Assembly: GCA_963977135.1 (NCBI GenBank)
Contig: CAXBNN010000001.1
Coordinates: 434,001 to 498,000 of the forward strand
Length of the DNA: 64,000 nucleotides
DNA from: UBA2040 sp963977135
GTDB lineage: Bacteria > Bacteroidota > Bacteroidia > Flavobacteriales_D > Crocinitomicaceae
Reading direction: 5' to 3'
A program made the translations under genes and the position numbers. The stretch's first letter is position 1, and each line of letters begins with the position of its first letter. Below are positions 49,372 through 58,579 of this stretch, piece after piece. The notes beneath the pieces were generated by a model. It made no database searches. It saw only the letters and a list, made by a program, of their open reading frames with translations, and was not told where the DNA came from.

Positions 49372-51825
49372 ATGCGAACGTTTATTTTTTCAGGATCTTT
49401 TATTACTTTCCTTTTTATCACATTCCAAATTGGCTTTTCAAGCGCCCAAACGAATGGGAAAATTCAAGGTATAGTAATAGACGTTAATACCACCGAAACG
49501 ATACCAAGCGCTATAGTGTCAGTACTGGGAACAGATGTGAAAGCTTTAGCGGATCTTGATGGAAATTTTTCTATCGAGGTGCCAACTGGAACGTATAATA
49601 TAGAAGTTAAATATTCTGGGTACACGACTCAAACGAAGTATAACATTCAAGTAACTTCTGGAAATGCACAAATACTAAAGTTTGAGTTGGCACAAATGGT
49701 TACGAACATTGGTGAAGTAACGGTGAGTGCCGATTTATCCAAGCGAGCAGGTGCTACAGACATGGTTACCCCAAATTCTGTTCAACGATTGACAGCTGAA
49801 GAAATAAAGAGTAATCCTGGCGGTGGGTACGATGTATCCAAAGTTGTTCAAACTTTACCTGGAGTCGGTGGATCAGCTGGCGGTGGCGCTAGAAACGATA
49901 TTATTATTCGTGGAGGAGCACCAAACGAAAATGTGTATTATCTTGATGGAATAGAAGTACCCGTTCTGAATCACTTTCAAACGCAAGGAAGCTCGGGCGG
50001 AGCGCAAGGAATTATAAATGTGGCATTTATTGACGAATTAAAACTCACCTCCTCGGCTTTCGACGCTCGCTATGACAATGCGCTGGCCTCAACTTTTGTT
50101 ATCAAGCAACGTACCGCCAACCGAGAAAAATTATCGGGAAATATTCGCGCTTCGATTACGGAAACGGCATTTTCTTTGGAAGGTCCATTGGGTAAAAAAA
50201 CAGATTTTCTTGCTGGTGGTCGGTTTTCGTACCTTGATCTTCTTTTTCAATTGATTGATCTTCCTATTCGTCCGCGCTATCAGGATTATCAACTTAACAC
50301 AACAACGCGTTTAAATGACAAAACAACATTGAAATTTGTAGGACTTGGCGCCATCGATAATTTTGAATTTGGATCAACGAGAGAAGCAACGCCGGAAAAC
50401 GAATTTCTAAGAAGAAGTCTTCCAATTATAACGCAATGGACATATACCACTGGCGCAGTATTGAACCGAAAAATTGACAAAGGATTTGTGAACATTGCAC
50501 TCAGCCGAAACATGCTTGACAATCAAATTGATCGTTTCAAAGATGCTCAGTACAACAACGAAGAATTCCGAAATTTTGGATTGAAATCGCAAGAAATTGA
50601 AAACAAACTTCGTGTTGACGTAAATCGTTTTGTGAATCAATGGAAATATAGCTACGGAATTTCTGCACAATATGTAAAATACAATGCTGATTTGTACAAC
50701 CAAGTTGTCGCTCCGGTTGCCGATAGCCTTGGAAATGTTGTTGCTCCAGAAGTAGCGATACGTTTCAAAACAGAAATAGATTTTGCTCGTTTTGGTGCTT
50801 TCGGACAAGTTTCGAGACGTTTTTTCAAGGACAATTTCCTAGTTTCGATGGGAGTTCGGAGCGACATGAATACATTCACAGATACAGGAATGGATCCACT
50901 GCGCACACTTTCACCACGTGCGAGTATAGCTTATTCACTAACAAAAAAATGGGAAGTTAGCGCAAGTGCTGGTCGTTACTTCAAATTGGTTCCATACACT
51001 GTTTTAGGTTATCGAAATGCAGCGAGCGAATTGGTCAATAGAAACGCGGATTATATCGCTTCCAATCACCTCGTCATTGGAACACAATATCTTCCAAATG
51101 ATGGCTTAAGGTTCACGGCAGAAGCTTTTTACAAACGCTATTCGAATTACCCAAGTTCGGTTGTAAATGGAATATCATTGGCGAATCAGGGAACGGAATT
51201 TGGGGCTTTGGGCAACGAACAAGTGGTTTCAAACGGAATCGGGAATACCTACGGAATAGAATTGTTTGCGCAACAAAAATTGACCAAAAAAGTATTTTAT
51301 TTTGTCAGCTATACCTACGTGCGAAGCTTTTTTGCAGGTACGGATGGAAAACTAATTCCCTCGGCTTGGGACAACCGACATTTACTTTCAGCGACTTTGG
51401 GTTACAAATGGGGCAAAAACTGGCAGCTTGGCGCAAAATATAGGTTAAGTGGAGGGAATCCTTACACGCCTTACGATACAGTTGCATCGCAAGCTAGTTT
51501 CCCAGTTACGTTCTCAGGTGTTCTTGATTTTCAGCGTATCAATGAAAACAGATTGCGAACTTTCTCACAGCTCGATATCCGAATAGATAAAACGTGGAAT
51601 CTAAAAAAGGTATCGTTTGTAGGATTTATTGATATTCAAAATATTTTGTTGACTAAACAAGAAGGTGTTCCGAATTACACGTTTAAAAGGACAGAGGATA
51701 ATAGCACTTTCGAAACGACGGATGGAAAACCTCTTGCAGCTGACGGATCGAATGGAATTCCTATAATTCTCTTAAACGAAGGTGCGACGGTTGTTCCTAC
51801 GATTGGGCTTATTATTCAATTTTAA
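49372..51825 (+). CDS. TonB-dependent receptor with carboxypeptidase-regulatory domain
   Basis: The 817-residue outer-membrane protein has a signal peptide (ending FSSAQ), a CarboxypepD_reg-like domain (about 28-115; GKIQGIVIDVNTTETIPSAIVSVLG), a plug (IKSNPGGGYDVSKVVQTLPGVG, RNDIIIRGGAPNENVYYLDGIEVP) and a barrel ending VVPTIGLIIQF. No SusD gene follows, so it is not a polysaccharide-utilisation pair. Substrate unknown. The gene stands alone between the cassette array and the FAD oxidoreductase. Confidence 0.88.
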   Translation: MRTFIFSGSFITFLFITFQIGFSSAQTNGKIQGIVIDVNTTETIPSAIVSVLGTDVKALADLDGNFSIEVPTGTYNIEVKYSGYTTQTKYNIQVTSGNAQILKFELAQMVTNIGEVTVSADLSKRAGATDMVTPNSVQRLTAEEIKSNPGGGYDVSKVVQTLPGVGGSAGGGARNDIIIRGGAPNENVYYLDGIEVPVLNHFQTQGSSGGAQGIINVAFIDELKLTSSAFDARYDNALASTFVIKQRTANREKLSGNIRASITETAFSLEGPLGKKTDFLAGGRFSYLDLLFQLIDLPIRPRYQDYQLNTTTRLNDKTTLKFVGLGAIDNFEFGSTREATPENEFLRRSLPIITQWTYTTGAVLNRKIDKGFVNIALSRNMLDNQIDRFKDAQYNNEEFRNFGLKSQEIENKLRVDVNRFVNQWKYSYGISAQYVKYNADLYNQVVAPVADSLGNVVAPEVAIRFKTEIDFARFGAFGQVSRRFFKDNFLVSMGVRSDMNTFTDTGMDPLRTLSPRASIAYSLTKKWEVSASAGRYFKLVPYTVLGYRNAASELVNRNADYIASNHLVIGTQYLPNDGLRFTAEAFYKRYSNYPSSVVNGISLANQGTEFGALGNEQVVSNGIGNTYGIELFAQQKLTKKVFYFVSYTYVRSFFAGTDGKLIPSAWDNRHLLSATLGYKWGKNWQLGAKYRLSGGNPYTPYDTVASQASFPVTFSGVLDFQRINENRLRTFSQLDIRIDKTWNLKKVSFVGFIDIQNILLTKQEGVPNYTFKRTEDNSTFETTDGKPLAADGSNGIPIILLNEGATVVPTIGLIIQF

Positions 51826-51879
51826 GAGATAGTTATAATCGTTTTCTAGCAAAAAGGTTTGTGACTGATTTTATTAGAC

Positions 51880-53106
51880 CTATCCTTTTATCGCTTCTCT
51901 CGCTGCCATTCTTCCGCTTGCCATTGCAGCATTCAACGAACCATTGGCTAAGTAATCTCCGCAGCAGAAAATGCCTGGCGCTAATTTAACAGATGCGTCA
52001 GAGGGTTGGTATTTCAAGTCATTCAAATTGGGTAGCGCTTTGTTGATCGTGTACATTTTCACCATTTCGCCTGTATCAATTCCGCAAAGGTCTTTCAATT
52101 CCGTTTTTACAGCTTTTATCAAATCGGCTTCGTTGAGGGAATTGTTTTTTACAACGGTAACTGAAAGAAGTGATTCAGCCGAGTTGTCGTTTGGTTTGAA
52201 TATAGCGTCAACGTAGTGGAAATTGTTAACCAGGTTTTCTTTGCCGGGCAACAAGCCTATTATTGCGCCTTTTAGCAATGGTTTCGTAGATGCGAAATAG
52301 AGATTAACGCACGATTTCCATTCAACGTTTGTATTTTCTTTTTGATCAAAAAATGAAGCAGGATCTGTTGCAATAATAATTTTATCAGAAGTAAATGTTT
52401 CGCCTGAGGCGAGGATTATTGTGTGTTCGTCTATTTTACTCACTGGTGATTGGAAACGAATTTCCGTTTTCTTGAGCTGACTGGCCAATTGTTGAGGAAT
52501 AGCTTGCATGCCGACTCGCGGTATGGCAGCGAAACCAGTTCCAAACATTTTGTAGACAAATTCAAACATTCGGCTTGATGTTGCCAAATCTTCTTCTAAA
52601 TAAATACCTGCAAAAAAGGGTTGAAAGAAATTATGAATCACTTCTTTTGAAAATCCAAAATTCAACAAATAGTCGTTTGTAGTCATTTCTGGTTCAGCAA
52701 AAATCGCATCTATACTTTTCCTTTTCAAGGTGAGGGATAGCTTCAAAATTAAGGCTTTGTCTTTTAGAGAGCCAATTTTTGCGCTAATTGTGGACCAAAG
52801 AAAAGAGGTGTCGCGCAATGGATCGCCAATTTTCTCCATTTTGCCGTTTTTGAAAATTACACTTCCTGGCAAAAACTGAATCAAATCCAATTTGGTATAA
52901 TCCAGATAATGTTTGGCTTCGGGGTATTCCGTCAATAAAACTTGAAAACCGTGGTCGATTGGTAATCCATTAAAATCATTGGTTTTCACGCGTCCGCCAA
53001 TCTCATTCGAAGCTTCTAAAATAATCGGAGAGAAACCTGCTTTTTCTAATTCTATTGCGGCAACCAAAGCTGAAACACCAGCACCAATAATAATCGGATT
53101 TTCCAT
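51880..53106 (-). CDS. FAD-dependent amine-oxidase-like oxidoreductase
   Basis: The 408-residue protein has an N-terminal dinucleotide fold (IIIGAGVSALVAAIELEKAGFSPIILEA, GxGxxxA) followed by the GG motif NEIGGRVKTNDFNGLPIDHGFQVL, and a C-terminal FAD segment APGIFCCGDYLANGSLNAAMASGRMAA. These are hallmarks of the phytoene desaturase/amine oxidase group that acts on lipids, carotenoids or amines. No other carotenoid gene is nearby, so the substrate is open. The SRPBCC gene upstream (75-base gap) may be co-transcribed. Confidence 0.85.
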   Translation of the reverse strand: MENPIIIGAGVSALVAAIELEKAGFSPIILEASNEIGGRVKTNDFNGLPIDHGFQVLLTEYPEAKHYLDYTKLDLIQFLPGSVIFKNGKMEKIGDPLRDTSFLWSTISAKIGSLKDKALILKLSLTLKRKSIDAIFAEPEMTTNDYLLNFGFSKEVIHNFFQPFFAGIYLEEDLATSSRMFEFVYKMFGTGFAAIPRVGMQAIPQQLASQLKKTEIRFQSPVSKIDEHTIILASGETFTSDKIIIATDPASFFDQKENTNVEWKSCVNLYFASTKPLLKGAIIGLLPGKENLVNNFHYVDAIFKPNDNSAESLLSVTVVKNNSLNEADLIKAVKTELKDLCGIDTGEMVKMYTINKALPNLNDLKYQPSDASVKLAPGIFCCGDYLANGSLNAAMASGRMAAREAIKG

Positions 53107-53181
53107 ATTTTTTTATTTCACAATAACCTTCTCTAAAAGTAGTAAGATTGTAGAAATTGAGAAGGGCAGGAGCCTTAATCT

Positions 53182-53619
53182 TTATTTATTAAAATACGAC
53201 TTGTAAATTTTTTTTCGCGGGTAAAAGGCAAAGAATAAAGCAGGAAACATTAGAAACGAAACAATAAAATTACCTCCAGAGTAGCTTATGTCATCTACAA
53301 TCAGTGAGTTGTCATCGTCAATTTTCTCTACGATGTGCTTGTGCGTCCAAGTTTTAAGCGGCCAAGGAAGGGTTGTTCCTTTGTCCACAAACCAAGCGCT
53401 ATTTTCGTTTATTCCATCCTCAATAATATCGCTAATCCAATCTGCCTTTATGGGACTAATAAAACGAAGATGAACTTTGTCGCCTTTTTTAGATCCAGTA
53501 AACTCAACAATTTCCATTTTCCCGACAGAAGGTTTCAACGCTTCAAAAAGTTTCCGATCGAAGGCGTTTATGACCGTTTTGTAGTTTCCTTTTACAGGTG
53601 TTTTGAGTATTATGTTCAT
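53182..53619 (-). CDS. SRPBCC-fold ligand-binding protein
   Basis: The 145-residue protein resembles the Bet v 1/START-like fold: an N-terminal strand (IILKTPVKGNYKTVINAFD), an amphipathic helix, then FVDKGTTLPWPLKTWTHKHIVEKIDDDNSLIVDDISYS, and a long hydrophobic C-terminal helix (GGNFIVSFLMFPALFFAFY). The Met at 53619 is chosen because 32 upstream codons do not fit the fold. It lies upstream of the FAD oxidoreductase on the same strand and could bind its lipid-like substrate; this pairing is an inference from neighbourhood only. Confidence 0.65.
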   Translation of the reverse strand: MNIILKTPVKGNYKTVINAFDRKLFEALKPSVGKMEIVEFTGSKKGDKVHLRFISPIKADWISDIIEDGINENSAWFVDKGTTLPWPLKTWTHKHIVEKIDDDNSLIVDDISYSGGNFIVSFLMFPALFFAFYPRKKIYKSYFNK

Positions 53620-53760
53620 CTTTTCTGTTTGCTTGCCTATTTGAAACACTTGTGTGCTGGTTTTGTTGAAAAAAGAGGCTTGGTTGAAAAATTTAGGGAA
53701 AATATATAACGACAAGCTAATTACGAATCAATAATTTACTTCTAATTAGGAACAATTCAC

Positions 53761-56007
53761 TTACACTAATTTGCCGTAACTCACTGTCGCCTTCTTCAAA
53801 TTCTCAGATAGTGTTTTCAACCACGAAAGTTGGTTGGAAATTAAATACGCTTCTTGCAAATGATGGAGGTCTTCGGTTTTTAATTCGATGTTGCCTTTTT
53901 CAATGTCTTCATCTCTTTCATGGGAAAGGTCATAATAGGCTTGGAGTAGTTTTTCTTGGGCTTCTTTTTGGGTTTTGGAATCGCTTGTTAAAGTGGGCGT
54001 TATACCTTCAATGTGTTCGCTCGACTGTTGCAAGGTATCTGCGATTTGCACGATTAAAACATCAAACTCCTTGGAGGCTGGCGTAGTTTGGTGGTTGAGA
54101 ATAAAACTTCCTATCGATGCAATAGCAGAAATCATCGTCTGATTCAGGGTAACTAGCTTGTAAATCAGCTGAAATTCTTTTTGCTTGGATTTCGGGTCTT
54201 GGGTTAAACGTTGAAAAGCGGCGTTCAGATTGCTGATGGCCAAAAAGACTTCCTTCCGCGCAATTTTGTATGCCAATTCGTTTTCGTCTTTGTCGTGGTA
54301 GAGGTCTTTTGTCGCGAGTAAATAAATTCGATTCTTCTTGAGCGCATTGAGCAGTATAGCTTTCAAATTGTAAATCTCCCAACTTGGCCACAAAATGTAA
54401 TTCGCGACAATGGCGATCGCAGCGCCAATAACGGTATCGACAACGCGGTACTGAATGACTTCAAAAGCATTTGGATTCATCAAGGAATAAACGAAAATGA
54501 TGTTGATTGTTACAAAAGCAGCCGCTGATTTGTAATTCTGCTGAATCAAAGCAAAAGCTAGGGTTAAAGAGATAATCGCTAGTATACCGTAAACGATGAC
54601 ATTATGTGTCAGTAAAACAATGCTAATGGCTGCAGCAGCGCCAATTAATGTTCCTATAATTCTGTCTTTGGAACGTTCTCGCGTTAAACCATAATTGGGA
54701 CGCATGATGACGATGATGGTCAAAAGAATCCAATAAGCGTTGTGAATGTCCAAATAGGAACCCAAAATGTAGGCAAAAACAAGAGCGACTGCTAATCTGA
54801 GCGAATGACGAAAGAGGTTGGAGTTGAAACTGAAATTTTGAATGAGTACGTTGACGTTGTATTCCTGCAAGGTCAAAAATTGACTGCCATCCTGCCGTTT
54901 CAGCGACACTTTTGAGGCTTCCTTTACATTCGCCATTACACGGCGTATCGCGCGGACTTCTTCGAGTAAAAGTTCCTGATAATCGTAGAGATTTCGAAGC
55001 ACAATTGCCCCTTCACGCGCCTGTGGAAGTTTTACCTCTTCTATGTAGGCGGTAATCGCCGCATTTGCGTTTGCTAAAGCGTTCAACAAATTGTCTTTTT
55101 TAGGTAGTTTGTTGTGTTGAATGAGCAATTCCGAAAGGCGGATAAGGTGATTGCCCATCAGCGTATTTAGTTTTTTAGAGGCTTTCAGGAATTCTTCTTT
55201 GCCATGAAATACGCGATCTATTTCATGGTAATCCAAGTGTTTGGCTTCAATGAGTTCGAAGATGTTGATGGTTGAAATGAATATCAACAGTTGCTTTTCA
55301 TCGTAATGCGAGCGACCAGAACGTCTTCGACTGGCAAAGAGAACTTCGCGCAAGGTTTCGTGCTTGTCGTTGATCTGCGATTGCAAAATCAAGGCTTGTT
55401 GCATGAGCGTTTCTCGTTCTTCAATTTTGGTCAAGAGCCGAGCGCGCAATTTCAAATAGTTGCCAATGAGATTCAAGGTATCGGAAAGGAGTTGGTCGTT
55501 GTCCTTTTTTGGCGCCAATTTCTGAAAGGTGAAGGAAACCAACAAGTACCAGAATCCACCGACACACATGAGCGCGACATGCGTGAAAATGGCTTCCGCC
55601 GTTTCTTTCTGCATAGCAAAAGCCAACACCATGGCCAACAAACCCGAAAACGACACCAAAGAAGCCCGGAAACCATAAACTGAGATCAGCGAAACGATGA
55701 AGGAAATAACGGCAATAGCAACGAGTAGAATAACGAAGTAAGGTTTTAAAAAGAGGATGATGGTTGTAATGACCATTGTCAAAGCTATGCTGATCAAAAT
55801 AGCGTTGACTTTTCTTTTCAAACTCCCCGGAATATCACCCGGCGCATTCAAAAATGCTCCTGCAATTATGCCCGGTGCAAACTGTGTATAGCCCAAAGCA
55901 TACAAAATAACCAAAGGCGTAACCACTGCAAAGGTCAAGCGAATGCCTTTGTAAAAATTGGAGCCTCTTAGAAATAGCTCGAGGTTTTTTAGTTGGGTAC
56001 GGAACAT
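53761..56007 (-). CDS. FUSC family inner-membrane protein (YccS/YhfK-like)
   Basis: The 748-residue protein has the two-block FUSC layout: six N-terminal helices (about 22-160), a long soluble region (about 165-390), a second helix block (about 395-530; FRHSLRLAVALVFAYILGSYLDIHNAYWILLTIIVIMRPNYGLTRER is the family motif region) and a cytoplasmic C-terminal domain. FUSC proteins are linked to aromatic-acid efflux or osmotic tolerance in other bacteria; the substrate here is unknown. Monocistronic. Confidence 0.88.
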   Translation of the reverse strand: MFRTQLKNLELFLRGSNFYKGIRLTFAVVTPLVILYALGYTQFAPGIIAGAFLNAPGDIPGSLKRKVNAILISIALTMVITTIILFLKPYFVILLVAIAVISFIVSLISVYGFRASLVSFSGLLAMVLAFAMQKETAEAIFTHVALMCVGGFWYLLVSFTFQKLAPKKDNDQLLSDTLNLIGNYLKLRARLLTKIEERETLMQQALILQSQINDKHETLREVLFASRRRSGRSHYDEKQLLIFISTINIFELIEAKHLDYHEIDRVFHGKEEFLKASKKLNTLMGNHLIRLSELLIQHNKLPKKDNLLNALANANAAITAYIEEVKLPQAREGAIVLRNLYDYQELLLEEVRAIRRVMANVKEASKVSLKRQDGSQFLTLQEYNVNVLIQNFSFNSNLFRHSLRLAVALVFAYILGSYLDIHNAYWILLTIIVIMRPNYGLTRERSKDRIIGTLIGAAAAISIVLLTHNVIVYGILAIISLTLAFALIQQNYKSAAAFVTINIIFVYSLMNPNAFEVIQYRVVDTVIGAAIAIVANYILWPSWEIYNLKAILLNALKKNRIYLLATKDLYHDKDENELAYKIARKEVFLAISNLNAAFQRLTQDPKSKQKEFQLIYKLVTLNQTMISAIASIGSFILNHQTTPASKEFDVLIVQIADTLQQSSEHIEGITPTLTSDSKTQKEAQEKLLQAYYDLSHERDEDIEKGNIELKTEDLHHLQEAYLISNQLSWLKTLSENLKKATVSYGKLV

Positions 56008-56243
56008 GGATTATCTTGTGTGGTAAAGATAGGGGTTTTGGGGAGATGATTTTTTGGTTTTAGGAAAACACTGGGCTATTCCCTATATGGATTATTCCTT
56101 AAAATCTGGTGTGAACACATATTAATTAATCGTAAACCTTGCAATTTCCTGCTTGTTGGCTTTGCCAAATCATCTGTTTATTTCATGGTCACTGAAATCG
56201 ATCTTTAGAATGTTTTTCAATTAATATGGCTAGTTAATTTGTA

Positions 56244-56274
56244 TTGGTTCTTAATAAATCTATAGTTAAATTTA
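56244..56274 (+). promoter_or_regulatory. Possible promoter of the lipoprotein gene at 56317
   Basis: TTG (56244-56246), a 20-base spacer and TAAATTTA (one base off TAnnTTTG) lie 42 bases before the start. It is the only clear signal in the 309-base gap 56008-56316, which otherwise looks empty. Confidence 0.35.
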
Positions 56275-56316
56275 AGATGTAGAGGGATTTATCACATAAT
56301 TTAAATTAAAACACTT

Positions 56317-57009
56317 ATGAAATCATTTGCAAAAATGTTTGCGATTTTCGCTCTTACTCTCATTTTTTTGATGGGTTCTTGCACCGTAACTAAACGTGTT
56401 CATCGAAACGGTTGGCATGTCGATTGGCACAAAAAACAACAAGCACAAAAAACAGTTCATTCAATAGAAGAGACAGATCTTGATTCACAAAATTTAGTTG
56501 AGGAGGAAGCCATGGTTGTGGAAACACAAGATTTGAGTTCCGTTGACAACGAGCAGATGGTATTTGTTGAAAATAGGGTAAAGCAATTCATTTCGAAACC
56601 TATGATTGCCAAAGTGTTGGAGTTGGCGAATAGCGAAAAAGTGAAACCCTTGGCGAAAAATACACAAAGTCAGAATACCAAGATAAGCAGAAGCAAAGAA
56701 AAAAATGAAAAAGCAGATACTCCGAAATCGGAAGAAGCGAAAGAGTATCTGAGAATTGGACGTAATTTGCTCATTTTTGGCACACTTGTTTTGCTGGGTG
56801 CTATTTTAATTTATTCGAGGATTTTGTCCACACAAGAAGCTAACGCTGCAAATCCTGTAAAGGAAGTTTCTTCGGTTATTTTTGGCTCGATTGTTAGTTT
56901 TATATTGTTACTTATTGCTATCACTCTGCTCGTGTTCGGATTTATCTTTTTAATTAGAGGAATTGTGACGTCAGCTATAGTAAAACATCAAAAGAACAAT
57001 ACTATTTAG
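56317..57009 (+). CDS. Hypothetical lipoprotein with two C-terminal membrane helices
   Basis: The 230-residue protein begins with a lipoprotein signal (IFLMGSC, Cys at about 22) and the segment TVTKRVHRNGWHVDWHKK. A similar TVxKRxxxxGxxVxWxKK stretch after the lipid-anchored Cys recurs, as I recall, in Bacteroidota lipoproteins. A charged Lys/Glu-rich linker (about 45-145) leads to two membrane helices (about 149-168 and 190-220). Having both a lipid anchor and two helices is unusual and puts it in the inner membrane or makes the lipobox call doubtful. Function unknown. Confidence 0.6.
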   Translation: MKSFAKMFAIFALTLIFLMGSCTVTKRVHRNGWHVDWHKKQQAQKTVHSIEETDLDSQNLVEEEAMVVETQDLSSVDNEQMVFVENRVKQFISKPMIAKVLELANSEKVKPLAKNTQSQNTKISRSKEKNEKADTPKSEEAKEYLRIGRNLLIFGTLVLLGAILIYSRILSTQEANAANPVKEVSSVIFGSIVSFILLLIAITLLVFGFIFLIRGIVTSAIVKHQKNNTI

Positions 57010-57068
57010 CCTAGACGAATTAAAAAGATACGATAATTTGTTATGGCATATCATCCTATACAATCTCT

Positions 57069-57545
57069 CTATTTCTCAAGTCGCACTGACACATAAGAAC
57101 CGTTCAAAATTTTCCATTTCCCATCTTCTTTGATTAAGGTGAAATAATCTAAATTGTTGTTTCTGGGTTCACCATTTATTGTGAAAATTGCGTCAGCTTT
57201 TACAAAGGCCAACATGCCCATTTCCATGTGGACTGTAAATTCGGAGACTGGTTCTGTATATTTGGTTGGCTCTTTATAAGTTTTTAGACGCTCCATCCAT
57301 TCATGAAAGGTCATCGTATAAGTTTTCCATTTTCCATCCCTTAGCGAAGCGCCTGAAATGTTTGCTTTTTCACAAAACAATTTCGAAATAGCATCCAAAT
57401 CGTAATTGCCGGCAGCAGTTAAAAATTCTTCAACTACCTTTTTTACAGCAGCTTTTTCTGCTTCCATGTTCAGTGAGTCGGACTGTTGCGCTGAAACTAG
57501 ATAACTACAAGTTAGCGCGAGTAAGACGGTGATTATTTTTTTCAT
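57069..57545 (-). CDS. NTF2-like (DUF4440/SnoaL) secreted protein
   Basis: The 158-residue protein has a signal peptide (KKIITVLLALTCSYLVSAQ) and an NTF2-type domain: KKVVEEFLTAAGNYDLDAISKLFCEKANI, a middle helix, and C-terminal strands ending DGKWKILNGSYVSVRLEK. These small cone-shaped domains bind or modify small molecules, but no catalytic residues can be singled out here. Periplasmic by its signal peptide. Stands alone, convergent with the gene at 56317. Confidence 0.78.
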   Translation of the reverse strand: MKKIITVLLALTCSYLVSAQQSDSLNMEAEKAAVKKVVEEFLTAAGNYDLDAISKLFCEKANISGASLRDGKWKTYTMTFHEWMERLKTYKEPTKYTEPVSEFTVHMEMGMLAFVKADAIFTINGEPRNNNLDYFTLIKEDGKWKILNGSYVSVRLEK

Positions 57546-57707
57546 GTTGGAGTTTATTATAATTGATGTGATTCGGCATCTTAGTTAATGGTTTTTAAAT
57601 ATGCTAAATAATTATCGATTTTTTTTCTTTTGTAATGATGTATTATAAATGCGAAGAAACGTTTAACAATAGAAGTTTATCCCTTAATTCGATAGTACGC
57701 ATTCTCA

Positions 57708-58226
57708 CTATCTGACTGACGTCTTTATGGTATTTTCAGACTTCAAAGTGCCATCTTTCTTATACAAATAAATGCAAAACTGAAAAGGCGTAACTCCACA
57801 ATTTTCCTTATAATCAAAATGGGTTTTTAAGGTTCCATTTTTATAATATTCTCTGTATTCGAGCAATTTACCTTCTTCAGCCACATACACATATTTGGTA
57901 TGACCGTTGCTGTGGTTAGCTTTGTATTCTCCGCTCAGTGCTGGAATTTCTTCTCCTGATTCATCCGAAATGGGAGCAATCACCGGATTTTTTTTCGATC
58001 CTATTTTTCCCGAATTAAAATAATCGAATTTGCCTTCATAATAAGAGTATTTGAAATAGTTGGCCTTACTCGTATCCTTAGTTTCAGCCAAGTCTTTGTC
58101 AAGATAGACTTTCCACCAACCGATTTTTTTCTGGTTTGAGTCGTAACGGTTCAAAGTGTCGTTTTGAGAAATTGCAGAAAGGCTAAATAGTGCTAAAGCC
58201 AGAATAGAGAGTATTAGATTTTTCAT
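57708..58226 (-). CDS. Secreted YwqK/MORN-like protein
   Basis: The 172-residue protein has a signal peptide (MKNLILSILALALFSLSAIS) and short beta repeats of the MORN/YwqK kind: RYDSNQKKIGWWKVYLD, YYEGKFDYFNSGKIGSK, GKLLEYREYYKNGTLKTHFDY, LYKKDGTLKSENTIKT. YwqK proteins are labelled antitoxins in databases, but a secreted copy is unlikely to be one. The Met at 58226 is chosen because it starts the signal peptide. Function unknown. Confidence 0.65.
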   Translation of the reverse strand: MKNLILSILALALFSLSAISQNDTLNRYDSNQKKIGWWKVYLDKDLAETKDTSKANYFKYSYYEGKFDYFNSGKIGSKKNPVIAPISDESGEEIPALSGEYKANHSNGHTKYVYVAEEGKLLEYREYYKNGTLKTHFDYKENCGVTPFQFCIYLYKKDGTLKSENTIKTSVR

Positions 58227-58311
58227 GGCGTTATTTTTATGCAAATGGTTTTTCATATAATGAATGAAACCAATCAAGCACAAGTAAATATATGAATTTC
58301 AAATTATACTT

Positions 58312-58373
58312 GCCACGAAGGCACGAATGGGTAAGAAGAAAAATACATTCGTGATAATTCGTGTATTCGTGGC
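58312..58373. repeat. Intergenic CACGAA inverted repeat
   Basis: GCCACGA (58312-58318) and GCACGAATG (58321-58329) face CATTCGTG (58346-58353) and TCGTGGC (58367-58373). The 353-base gap 58227-58579 holds this element and the -7 box below; I see no gene in it. Repeats with CACGAA/TTCGTG arms are common between Bacteroidota genes. Confidence 0.55.
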
Positions 58374-58533
58374 CTTATTTCAACCGATATCCTAATTTTA
58401 ACTTTCACACCCAACCAAAAGCAAAATAATTAACTCTATAGTTTAGATAGGCAAAGTTTAAGTTGTTGTGAAAAGTGAATTTTCAACTATTTGATGGTTA
58501 TAAATTCATTCCTTTAAATAGCTCTTAAAGTCC

Positions 58534-58541
58534 TATATTTG
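58534..58541 (+). promoter_or_regulatory. -7 box of the Asp-box T9SS gene
   Basis: TATATTTG is a perfect TAnnTTTG match, 38 bases before the start at 58580. No TTG at normal spacing. Confidence 0.35.
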
Positions 58542-58579
58542 ATTGAAAACAAACGTTTTTGCTATAAAATTTTAATACA

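Noticed and set aside
55291..55683. 130-codon frame antisense to the FUSC gene
   Set aside because: No domain, no start signal, fully inside a conserved membrane-protein gene.
57708..58226. YwqK-type antitoxin of a toxin-antitoxin pair
   Set aside because: The protein has a signal peptide and no toxin gene lies next to it; the antitoxin label comes only from database naming of the repeat.
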